Of a stretch of 64,000 nt of DNA, positions 54,828 to 64,000 are shown one piece after another (the stretch's first letter is position 1; every line of letters begins with the position of its first letter). Both the position numbers and the translations under genes were made by a program. The notes under the pieces were generated by a model. The model was not told the origin of the DNA. It did not search any database and saw nothing but the letters and a program-made list of their open reading frames with translations. The stretch spans positions 1-64,000 of the forward strand of contig JARBJD010000131.1 in the NCBI GenBank assembly GCA_033064195.1, read 5' to 3'. The stretch is from Blattamonas nauphoetae. Taxonomy: Eukaryota; Preaxostyla; Oxymonadida.

Positions 54828-57800
54828 ATGCCCAAAGTTGGGAGAAGCAAAAAAAGAAAACTCACTGAGCCTTGGAGTCGCGGCATCGTCCGGAAAAATC
54901 TCGAAAGACGGAAAAAGATTCAAAAGACACTTCGACAACAACTTGAAATGAAAAAGAAAGCAGAACAAGAAGGAAGGCAACCACATCAGAACGGACGGCC
55001 CAAAATACTAACAGAGGTTGAGGAGGAGGAGCTGGTGTCTATCCTTGTGAATGGGAGTGAGGGAGTCCCTGCTCCCACAGAGAAGGATGTGTGTCCCTTG
55101 GTATGGATCTTACTGTGTGATCTGTATTCAGGCCCATTCAATTCGCCAGAAGCACCGTCCCTTCACTCATGATGTCAGAGAGCCTCGCTCTCCAGAGTGG
55201 GCAAGGAAGTTTCGCCTTCGGCACCCTGAGCTTCGTCTAATGAAGCCCACCTTCTTTGACAAGTATCGTCTGTTCCAAACAACTTCCGATACCATAATCC
55301 CGTTCCTACAGAATATCAGAGAGAGAATAAAGAATGAGGCATACCACCCAGCGCTTATCCTGAACCTTGATGAAACAAGCTGCCAAATCAAAGGCACATC
55401 CAAGAGTGGACGTGTTGTTTCTTCAAAAACAAAGTTTCTGCCAGCTCTGCAAAAAATACCACTCCATCACCTCACATGCCTCTTCCTTGTGCAGGCGAAT
55501 GGCTGGCATCTTCCATCCCACATGATCCTCCCCTCGTACTATAAATCTGAGACTATTGAGAAATATTACAACCCAAACATGAGCATACATTTTAGCAATA
55601 AGGGCTGGATGACCAAGGAACTCTTTCACACAATTATGATGGATTCTGTCCTCCCACGTCTCACGGATCTTCGTGCGAAGTTGACCCAGAACGACCAGGC
55701 TCGGATCCTCATTCTTCTCGACGGCCACGGCTCAAGACTGAATCTTGATCTTTGGGAGGAGTACTACAAGAATGGAGTGGATGTGGTATGCATACCTGCG
55801 CATACCTCGCACGTCGTCCAACCGCTGGACAGGGCGCCCAACGCTGTCTTCAAGCGAAGGTTGAGGGGCGCCCCACCTGCTCCAGGGTTACGAACGTTGG
55901 CAACAGATCTTCCCCCGTTTCTTGACGGGATAACAGATTGTGTGGAGGAAGCCCTCCTCCCATCTGTGGTTCGGGCTGGGTTTCGTAACGCTGGTGTATA
56001 GTGGAAATTTAACCCGATACTTTAATTTAACCCGATACTTTTCTCCCATTTTTTGGACCCCTGTTTCCATCCATCCCATATTTCTCGGAACCCATAACTT
56101 TTTGGGTCCCACCATTTCCGGGTTGGATATCTACCCTCCCCCATCAATCACTTGAGGTAGAAATCGAACCTCCAAAATAGGATCCCCGGGTGGGGTCTCC
56201 TATTTAGGAGCCTTTTTTTTCTAATTTTTTGACCCTTTTTTGGCTCCCAAATAGGAGGTCCTTAACATTTAAGCTTAGGAAAGCCGAACTTCACGACCAC
56301 TTTTCTCCACGCCTGTTCATGATTTTTCAATCCCAGTTCATTTCTGGTGATTTGGGATGGTTTTCTCTCAAAATGACAATTTTTTGAAAAATGAAAAATC
56401 CTGGGGGGATCTGGGTGGAAATTTAGGGTGAAATATTGATTTACCTGTATAACAAGCTTAGGATCTTGAAAACTTGTTTTGATCATATCTCCACAACCAA
56501 ACATGATCCAGACATGAAACTTTTACCAATATGGATGTTTTGTTGAGAAGTATTTTTTTCGGAAAATTTTGAAAAAAATCCCCTTGCGGCAGTTGAGATA
56601 TTTTTTTTTCTTTTTAACCTTGGTTCTAAATGAGAGCTGTCACTTGACATGGGATGATGCACCAGTCTCCAAATTCCGTCAAAATGGTGGAGACACCATC
56701 AGAATCCAATCCAAATCATCATTTTCGACAGATTCGTTCTCAGAGAGTGAGATGGTGGTGGAGATTCTGAGAAAAACACGGAAAAACCATAAAGTGCCAA
56801 AATAGGAGGTCTTCGAAAATTCTCAAAATTTTCCGAAAAAAATACTGCTCAACAAAACATCCATATTGGTAAAAGTTTCATGTCTGGATCATGTTTGGTT
56901 GTGGAGATATGATCAAAACAAGTTTTCAAGATCCTAAGCTTGTTATACAGGTAAATCAATATTTCACCCTAAATTTCCACCCAGATCCCCCCAGGATTTT
57001 TCATTTTTCAAAAAATTGTCATTTTGAGAGAAAACCATCCCAAATCACCAGAAATGAACTGGGATTGAAAAATCATGAACAGGCGTGGAGAAAAGTGGTC
57101 GTGAAGTTCGGCTTTCCTAAGCTTAAATGTTAAGGACCTCCTATTTGGGAGCCAAAAAAGGGTCAAAAAATTAGAAAAAAAAGGCTCCTAAATAGGAGAC
57201 CCCACCCGGGGATCCTATTTTGGAGGTTCGATTTCTACCTCAAGTGATTGATGGGGGAGGGTAGATATCCAACCCGGAAATGGTGGGACCCAAAAAGTTA
57301 TGGGTTCCGAGAAATATGGGATGGATGGAAACAGGGGTCCAAAAAATGGGAGAAAAGTATCGGGTTAAATTAAAGTATCGGGTTAAATTTCCACTATAAC
57401 AAGTGACGATCTGGAACACCTCAACTGGCTCCCAACCCAAGCTGAAGTTGTAGAAAAAAACGGAATAACATACAATCAACCGTCATTCACTCTCTCGGGC
57501 AAAACATTAACTTGTCCCTTCTTCAGGGACGAATGGGCAACTAGGAATCAAAAGAGGCAACGGACAAAGACAAATGATGAAAAGAAAATTGACAAACCTC
57601 GAGTTGAGATTGATTTTGATGACGATGAAGTGAGTGATGTGGTTGTTACAATCTATTCAAGGAGGATTTCGGATGGTGTCATTGAAATCTCTGACTCCGA
57701 GGAGGAGTCAGATCAGCATCATCTCAGACCTTCGCATCAGATTCGACTGCCCTCAGAAAGGATGAAGGACTACGTAGGTGACGAAGTTGATATTGTTGGA

Positions 57801-57857
57801 TTGAATTTGTCCGATGAGGAGAGTGAGTCCTATTCGGAATTTATGGAAGTGGAATAA
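54828..57857 (+). CDS. Tigger/pogo transposase with a mini-intron and a foldback element inside it
   Basis: Reads in three pieces: 54828-55100, 55132-55998 and 57399-57857, 532 residues together. The N-terminus is basic (MPKVGRSKKRKLTEPWSRG) with a GRPKILTEVEEEELVSIL helix-turn-helix block. The core has Asp in LILNLDETS, LILLDGHGS and HTSHVVQPLD, with 35 residues between the last two. The C-terminal tail is acidic (IEISDSEEESD). A 31-nt GT...CAG segment at 55101-55131 in phase 0 connects the first two frames. The foldback element 55999-57396 lies at a TA; ignoring it and one TA continues the frame in register. No other stop is present. Confidence 0.8.
55101..55131 (+). other. Putative 31-nt intron
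   Basis: GTATGG...GTATTCAG between the codon for Leu and the codon GCC. Removing it joins EKDVCPL to AHSIRQKHRPF in one frame. The equivalent place in the Tigger copy at 1051-3082 carries a 30-nt GT...TTTTAG stretch. Confidence 0.6.
55999..57396. mobile_element. Foldback/MITE-like element, 1.40 kb, nested in a Tigger gene
   Basis: TA on both sides (55997-55998, 57397-57398). Arms of about 600 bp are nearly perfect inverted copies around a centre near 56590-56800. Tips read TAGTGGAAATTTAACCCGAT with two AACCCGATAC iterons. The arms share sequence and layout with the element at 17923 (ATAGGATCCCCGG, then GGGGTCTCCTATTT), so both belong to one family. No transposase. Confidence 0.88.
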
Positions 57858-58790
57858 TCATCATTTCATTTTGATGCCGCATTGACGATGACTAATGCGA
57901 ATTGAAAAACTGTTGAGCGAGTAGATAGAAGTGCCGCGTGTGACTTTTTGCTTGAGGAAGATCGATATGGAGCGAAGGAGGGACAAGTCAGAGCTAGGAG
58001 GAACAAGAGAGAGCAACTTGGGAGTGTAGGGGATCAACGCAATGCACTCCGGGCTGTCCAGAAGAGACAACAATAGTTGTGTGCTGTTCTGGGATATCAA
58101 GAAAAGACGAGAAGAGTGTCAAAAGAGTGATGGTTTGAATGAGGAATCAAGATAAGAAAAACGAAAGATATCAACAAAAGAAAGTAAGGAAGCACACTGG
58201 GGCGAGATTTCGTTCGATAGATGACCAGAATAGACATAGGAAAGTCGGAATTGTCTTAAGCGTGTTGAATTCTGGTTTCAGCTTGAGTGACTTGTTGAGC
58301 CAAGAGTCTATTACAATCGGTGCAACAAACACACGCAATTGGTTTAGAAAGGTTTCATCGGTCGTGCATCATTTGAGGACGACTCATCTCAGTTGATCCG
58401 GCGCCCAAATTCAAGCAGCCTATGTGTTGTCACGTCCTGTGTCATTCCCGAGAGCCAAGCACCATGTACGGATTCCGATTCTGAAAATTAGCTGTCTTTT
58501 CGAGCTTCTGAACGTGTTGGAACGAGAGTAACCTGTCGTTGTTGAGTGACAACTGATTTCAGTGGTGGTTGTCCATGGGCTTCTCACCTGCTTCGAAGGT
58601 ATGTCAGAGGATCTCACCTAAGTTGGTTTTAGCAATGAAGTCTTAGTTGAGCTTGTTGATGTCTTGTCAGACTAGGGGAAGGGCTGTGTTTCCGATTGAT
58701 GAGATATTATCGATTGAACACTGTTGCATGTTGTTATTTCGTTTCCAGTAGTCGCTGAGGATGAAGAGTAATGCCAGTGTTCGTCATATC
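57858..58790. other. Spacer 3' of the Tigger gene
   Basis: Short frames on both strands (57861-58100 minus is Leu/Ser-rich; 58139-58396 plus is basic). No TIR for the Tigger gene was found, and nothing else is recognised. Confidence 0.35.
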
Positions 58791-58799
58791 ACAATCTTT

Positions 58800-61700
58800 T
58801 GAATAATGAGTCAGTCCATCCTCATTCAAGGATCTGTGCAACATGCTTGAATACTGTAGCAATGTCAGCATTACCAGCCAACTATCCACTGCTTTCAATC
58901 AAATCATCGCCTTAACGATGGATCTGTCATCTTTCTTCGGTGTGTTTCTGAAAAATGGTCGCTTGAACGATGGAAAGTGCTTGACCAACTTTGGGGGAAC
59001 CGCAATTGTCTTCATTCACATGGCAATAAGTCTGATAGGATTCAACACCTTCGTGCACTGAGTGGGTTCAATAATCATCTAAAAAAGGAGATGAGCAAGA
59101 AGGATAGTGATACTTCATAACGTCGTCCACAGGCTCAAAGAAGAATGGACAACCTCCCAAGTACTTGGCGAACACTATGAATGGGCATTGAGAAATCGAC
59201 CGATTCGTCATCCTAAGTTTGGACGATTGGCAGTTGAAGAATACTTTCTTATGGAGCCATGAAAGTTGATTGTTGTGAGTATTAAATTGGACCACTATCG
59301 TCCTCACCTGCTTCGATACGTACTTGTTGTCAAGCTAGTCTACTAACAGTATCGTGTCTGCTGCAAACACTCTTTTTCAAGTGGAACCATCCACAGCCAC
59401 CCACCGACGTCAGAATAATGAACAATTCACGACTGTCAATTGCTATCATGCTTCGGTGATGCAAATTCCATCTCACAAAACCACCACTAACATTCATAAC
59501 CATGTAGTTACGGCATGTCGAGCATGTGGACTTTGTGGAGCATTCTGTTCTCAACCATTTGAAAATGAACTGCAGTTTTATCATAACAACTGCACTTTTT
59601 CCTCGATTGATTCCTGCAATCGATCCGAATGTTTTCCTATTGTGTTCGGAACAGGCCGAGCTTCAAACAACCTCGTGCGGAACCATCAAGTCTATCAGAT
59701 TAACAAATACATAACGTCATTCGAATCCACTTCAGCTGTGCTTGGATCGGCTGAGTTTGTGCAAACATCATCACTAGGATCTTACAACACCGAAACGAGT
59801 CTGGACTTCATCACACCCTCCCCATTGACTCCAACTGCAGCACTGGTGGACTTATTCATAGGATAGAACACAATGGACACCTCTGATGCTCAACGACAAA
59901 GAGAACACTTACGACAAGCCGAACGACGACTTTCCACCTCCCATCAACCGAATCGTCTCGTTCAAGTTCTTTTCAGATTCAACATCAGCGGAATATGAGC
60001 TCCCATTTGGAGAATGGGAACTGCTGTAGTACGAAGCCAACTATTCGCTAGTCGCTCATTGATGGAAAGAATCAGTTGTCGATACAAACAGGACTGTCCT
60101 CACAGCTCCCAATCCACCACGAATCGTGCAAGCGTCGTGTGAATACAGTGATTCTTTATTTGTCGCTTTCTTCTCTCTGAAAGTGTGGACGCTTGAAACA
60201 GGATCGTTCAAAGCATCTGTGAACCACAAGTCGAATTTCTGGATGGAACCAAGCCTGTTGAGATGGATTTTGGGAAGACATACACAATCACTACACTCTC
60301 TTGTTCGGTCGGACATCAGCTCGCACTCATTCCAAATCTGCAAAGTGCTGGGAGACTGACTCGTAAAACGGGGCAGAACACACAGCTGCAACGATGGAGA
60401 AAGTGGGAGGTCTCACTCAACTCGTCGATCTCATCGAGAACACTTTTGCAACAGGCACCACTACGACTCAGCCCACGTTCCATGTGGACGAGTCAGGTTG
60501 TCTGGGAGACATTTATCAAGAGGATGGAAGTAGGTGCGATACGGTAGACTGTGTGTGGTGGATTGGGGAGGGAGTTGGCTTTGCTCAGCCAACACTCCTC
60601 ATGGTTGAGTCTGCCACGCAGGATTCGCCGATTACAGTGACGGAAGGGATGCATGTGCTGGTGATGAACGGCAGCATTGCCGAACCGACACTCATCGTTG
60701 CTTCGCATAATCTGGCCACGGCACAACACCGGAATGTTGTTGTCGACACCATCATTTATTCTGATTCGTGGAACGAACTCTGAGATTGTGTGTGAGGATG
60801 GTCTACTCAGTGCACCAACCACGCACTCCTCGTTGTTCGATGTTGAAGGATGAGCGCTGACACTTTCAGAAAACGGATGCATCTTTGTGGTTGTGAATTC
60901 AACCACTGAAATGGAACAAGTAGATTTCAGGAACAAAAAGGAGGAAAACAGAATTTCAGTGATTGATTCAGGTGATTTTTCATTGAAGGACTGTACTATA
61001 TATCTGACTTGGTGGACAAACGGATTGGTTGTGAAGTCGTCAAGCAAGTCAGAAATGGGAAGAGAAACAACGATTGTGATCAACAAATGCACAGTGACAA
61101 CCATTGATGGGATGCTCCGTGGACTTCCAGAACTGAAGGATATGGGAAGGAACGACAGTGGACTCTTGATTTCGATTGTGTCATCATTGTTCCCAAACGC
61201 CGAAATGAGAAGCTTGGATGGAATCTGTCTTTCATTGGGACGAGAGGAAGGAACAGGAGCATCATCGAGGGAGATTTGGATCAATTTGATCTCGAACAGA
61301 TTCCTCGCTTGTGATTACATCTAGCGTGTGGGCACAGATCTTGCTTCCTTTCACATCGCATGTGTAGGCGCTCCCTTCCAAGCCTGTGGAGAATCTCTGA
61401 ACATCCAACCATTAATACAGATCTCCAATGCTGGAACCATCCTATCCTATCGTATTGTCTTGACGGGGACTCAAGAATCTCCCAGAATCATCACCAACGC
61501 AGAGCACACTGTTGTGGAAGCGGATGGAGTCTCTCTCATGGGTGTACTAACATGAACAATCCTCATGTTAGACAGCTTCTTTGTGGTCAATTTCAAAACA
61601 ATCTCATGTGATATTCACACTTCCACAGACTAAAGTGGGATTGCTCATCCAGGCTGCCTGAAAGTTTGCTTTTCTGACAGAGGGTTATTTCATATTGTCA

Positions 61701-62600
61701 TCAGAGTCGCCACGAACAATCTTCTGAGACCATATACTCTTCTAACTGACAATATTTGGGTGGAGACATTTCAAAATGCCAGCTTCCGCAATTCGATTGC
61801 CGCCCAGTGATTCATACACTCATTCAAAGCGACATACTGGGGTATGAAGGTGTCAGGATCCCTCAGTAGATTTTGTTTTGTTTTGTGTGAATTAAGGGCG
61901 ACAGACAATTGGGTATTTATCATCCTGATCACAAACCGATTATCTCTTACAACTCGACTACAACTGTCTTCCGTCCCCTAAACTGGTATGTTCTTCGCCT
62001 TTTCCTGAAGACTCTAAATTAGGTAGTGTATGATGAACATGGTTCCAAAGATTCTACGGTCTGTTCTGTTCATCATTTATTTCGCTTCTTCGAAGCCTCA
62101 GAAAACACTCACCGAGTCAAAAAGCAGTTCGACAAGCTGAACACACGAACTGAAAAACCGATGGTCGACATATCCCAGTAGTAGTTGAAAACAATGACTG
62201 ATGAATATTCCTGCATCAAAAGAATGTTTGCTTCTCCATGCTCATTATATTCAAAGATATTCCATTCCAGGATGGAGAACAAGGATGATGATCTAGACGA
62301 TTTGTGTCTCGCACTGAGTTCAAAGGGTTTGCGGATTTACTAGCTTTTCACAAATTCATTTATCCTCTCATCTTGTCTGCTCGATCATACAGATTTCATC
62401 CAGAAGTATTCGCTCAATGAACTCCGCATCACAATGGAGTTGTGAAAGCACGAACGATCCATCCCTCGGATACCGTTGGCGGAACATCAGAAAAGAACTG
62501 TTGTGTCAAGCAAACACGAGCACCAGTGATTGATGGTTTTGGTACAGTCAAAGATTATCATACAAGGTTTGGTGATTATGAATGAATGGGCGGAATTGTT
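58800..62600 (+). pseudogene. Broken large beta-helix-type surface-protein gene
   Basis: Plus-strand pieces in changing frames have the look of the long repetitive surface proteins of oxymonads: Ser/Asn-rich strands with alternating hydrophobics, such as FLKNGRLNDGKCL (58940), SVIDSGDFSLKDCTIYLTWW (60950-61010), SEMGRETTIVINKCTVTT and SGLLISIVSSLFPNAEM (61150). 60887-61324 is the longest open stretch. A block with GTKPVEMDFGKTYTIT lies near 60245. The gene is interrupted many times. The family assignment is from general recollection and composition. Confidence 0.45.
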
Positions 62601-63131
62601 GGGATGATGGTTTGAATCATCAATACAATCTTCTCTTTTATTTTTATCCTCATCTTCTTCTCGTTTCTCTCTATCCTTTTCATCTCATTCTTTTTACTCT
62701 CTCCAATTCTCCCACTCATCTCAGATCAGCGTAAAACACAAAACAGAGTGAATACTTGGAGTTCACACGACGAATCAACTGTCCTGGCTGTCCAACTGTT
62801 TAAACCAGATCACATCCACAGTTTTCTCTTCCGAACAGCATGTTGTGATTCCAAGACACAGATGGATCGGGATATCAGTGCATATTTGTGGCTAATCTTC
62901 ATCATCAACGAACAGCTTTGCTTCCCTGCTCTTCATGTCCACACGAATCACTGCTGTCTGATCAACTCTGTCACAGACCTTATCTGTCTCAGTCGGCTGT
63001 ACAATCCTTCCGCCCTTCCATATGCTCCCATCTGCCAGAATGAAATCTCCTCCAATTCAGCCGAAGAATCAACCGCAGAACATCCTCGTTGCATTCTTCG
63101 GAAGAGGATGGGAGAGATACCCTATGTCTGA
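62601..63131 (+). pseudogene. Transmembrane segment and kinase-like tail of the same gene
   Basis: A strongly hydrophobic helix (FSFIFILIFFSFLSILFISF, about 62625-62690) is followed by a frame open from 62748 to 63131 with DRDISAYLWLIFIINEQLCF and LINSVTDLICLSRL, resembling helix F and later helices of a protein kinase. No glycine loop, HRD or DFG was found. With the ectodomain-like remains upstream this suggests a broken receptor-kinase-like gene. Confidence 0.35.
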
Positions 63132-63300
63132 AGGAGAGAGGACAGACATTGGAATTAAGATGAGATGAATGAAGGAGAGAAATGAGAAGAGGGGAGATGA
63201 TGGAAGGAGAGAAATGAGAAGAGAGGAGAGGAGGGAGAGAGAACAGAGATGAAGTGAGGAGATAAGGAAGAGAGAATAGAGATGTAGAGAGGAGAGGATT
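63132..63300 (+). repeat. Purine-rich low-complexity tract
   Basis: Imperfect repeats of GGAGAGAAATGAGAAGA and related GA-rich units over about 170 bp. Confidence 0.85.
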
Positions 63301-63545
63301 CAGTGGAGTGATATGGGTAGATCACTTTCTTCTCTCCATTTCATGATTTTTCGTCGTTTTATCTGTATTTTTCTCAATGCGTGAGTGATAATTGCAATGA
63401 AAATGTATAATTTCCAAAACTGTCGTTCAACAGTTCCCCATTTTTGCTTTTTACCAGTTGATCAACTCATAAACATTCACCTTCATCTCCTCCCACAGGT
63501 GTTTGCACACGCTATTACTGAAAGGATGGATTCATCTTCCCCTAA

Positions 63546-63598
63546 TCTTTCACTTTTTGGTGGACGTTTGATTTATGTGGATTTCAGGGGTTTTGTGG
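63546..63598 (-). repeat. Right TIR of the 14.7-kb block
   Basis: On the minus strand it starts CCACAAAACCCCTGAAATCC and pairs with 48928-48980. Confidence 0.85.
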
Positions 63599-63606
63599 CA
63601 TACCCT

Positions 63607-63964
63607 GAATGGAACAGCGAGTCAGCAGAGGCTTGAGTATCTTCATTGATGCGTTGATGATTGCCTTATGGGGTGAGGAAAGGAGCACTACAGTGGATTG
63701 GACGAAGTTTCTCGGAGATTCGTCAATGGTTCGCCCAATTTTGTTGAGAAAAGCATCTGCTGATTGTTGATCCTCTGGATTCACAGATTTGAGAAATTTC
63801 ACTGCCTTAACTTCCAGAGAGTCATCAAGTGCAGGTTGTAACATCAGTGTGGCAACAAGAGATCGAAATACAATGGCTCTTTCGTCTCCAGAACCAAGAG
63901 GCTTTTCAGTCCAATTCAGGAACGGAGAACAGTCTGGAGATAATGAGAAATGAAAAGAGGACAA
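63607..63964 (-). pseudogene. FLNW-family gene, N-terminal half
   Basis: Minus reading starts MSSFHFSLSPDCSPFLNWTEK and continues through VFRSLVATLMLQPALDDSLE, FVQSTVVLLSSPHKAI and ILKPLLTRCSIQG, then ends at the TIR block. The window edge hides any upstream leader; sequence beyond 63964 (DLNYSGLSS in frame) suggests the true start is further right. Together with 48260-48913 it accounts for one whole family gene. Confidence 0.75.
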
Positions 63965-64000
63965 ACCAGAGTAGTTAAGATCGAGGGAGGCCTCTGTAAG

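Larger units (their letters stand above)
48920..63606. mobile_element. 14.7-kb block with 53-bp TIRs splitting a family gene; possible Polinton-like fossil
   Basis: The ends carry inverted repeats of about 53 bp with one mismatch (48928-48980 and 63546-63598), plus an outer AGGG/CCCT. They separate complementary halves of one FLNW-family gene. Flanking hexamers GATGTG and GAATGG are similar but not identical, so a 6-bp target duplication is only possible. Length, TIRs and AG start would fit a Polinton/Maverick, but I recognise no DNA polymerase B, integrase, ATPase or capsid gene. Contents include decayed coding sequence, a Tigger gene with a nested foldback element, and a broken surface-protein-like gene. 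It looks old and heavily broken. Confidence 0.5.

Noticed and set aside
48920-63606. Firm assignment of the large block as a Polinton/Maverick
   Set aside because: No polymerase, integrase, ATPase or capsid hallmark was recognised, and the flanking hexamers are not identical; kept only as a possibility.
1-64000. tRNA, rRNA, CRISPR or retroelement reverse transcriptase
   Set aside because: I looked for cloverleaf-like and rRNA core sequences, regularly spaced short repeats, and the YxDD context of reverse transcriptases, and saw none.

Overview
The window looks like a nuclear segment of an anaerobic flagellate, most likely the oxymonad Blattamonas nauphoetae or a close relative. The assignment rests on my recognition of a repeated protein family with signatures such as FLNW, LVKADLIPQL and MLRMEGxEDV, which I associate with that lineage; I ran no search. 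Eukaryotic features seen directly are phase-consistent GT-AG introns, several families of TIR DNA transposons with clean TA or 8-bp target duplications, and no operons. I found no rRNA, tRNA or CRISPR array.

Layout. 1-3 kb: a remnant of the repeated family, then a 2.03-kb Tigger/pogo element (1051-3082). 3.3-12.2 kb (minus): a multi-exon gene with a degenerate kinase domain (catalytic loop HGLLKPSN, DYG instead of DFG, APE kept), a linker, coiled coils and one copy of the FLNW-family domain. One of its introns holds a 3.46-kb hAT-type element (8214-11670) that carries a Lys/Glu-rich coiled-coil gene. 12.3-27 kb: FLNW-family genes, coiled-coil linker fragments, a 1.36-kb foldback element (17923-19284) and duplicated spacers. 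28-31.5 kb: a 3.49-kb TA-flanked TIR element with AGATCTGT iterons. 33-35 kb: another family gene and decayed spacer. 35.1-40.7 kb: a 5.6-kb hAT element with an apparently whole transposase and a captured gene fragment. 41.4-48.9 kb: a tandem run of family genes, one precisely split by a 520-bp hAT MITE. 48.9-63.6 kb: a 14.7-kb block with 53-bp inverted terminal repeats lying between complementary halves of one family gene. It contains decayed coding sequence, a Tigger transposase gene interrupted by a second foldback element (55999-57396), and a broken beta-helix/transmembrane/kinase-like gene. 63.6-64 kb: the other half of the split family gene.

Biology. The dominant system is a fast-duplicating, lineage-specific family of about 350-residue, apparently all-helical proteins (at least eleven copies or large fragments, most on the minus strand). 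Several copies share a short upstream motif (GACCCATAACGAG on the coding strand), and copies also share 3' flanks. One member is fused to a pseudokinase. DNA transposons repeatedly landed in introns, transposase genes and family members, so pre-insertion reading frames can be inferred. The Tigger-type transposases and the coiled-coil gene appear to contain introns of only about 27-31 nt. Functions of the FLNW family are not known to me and none is claimed.
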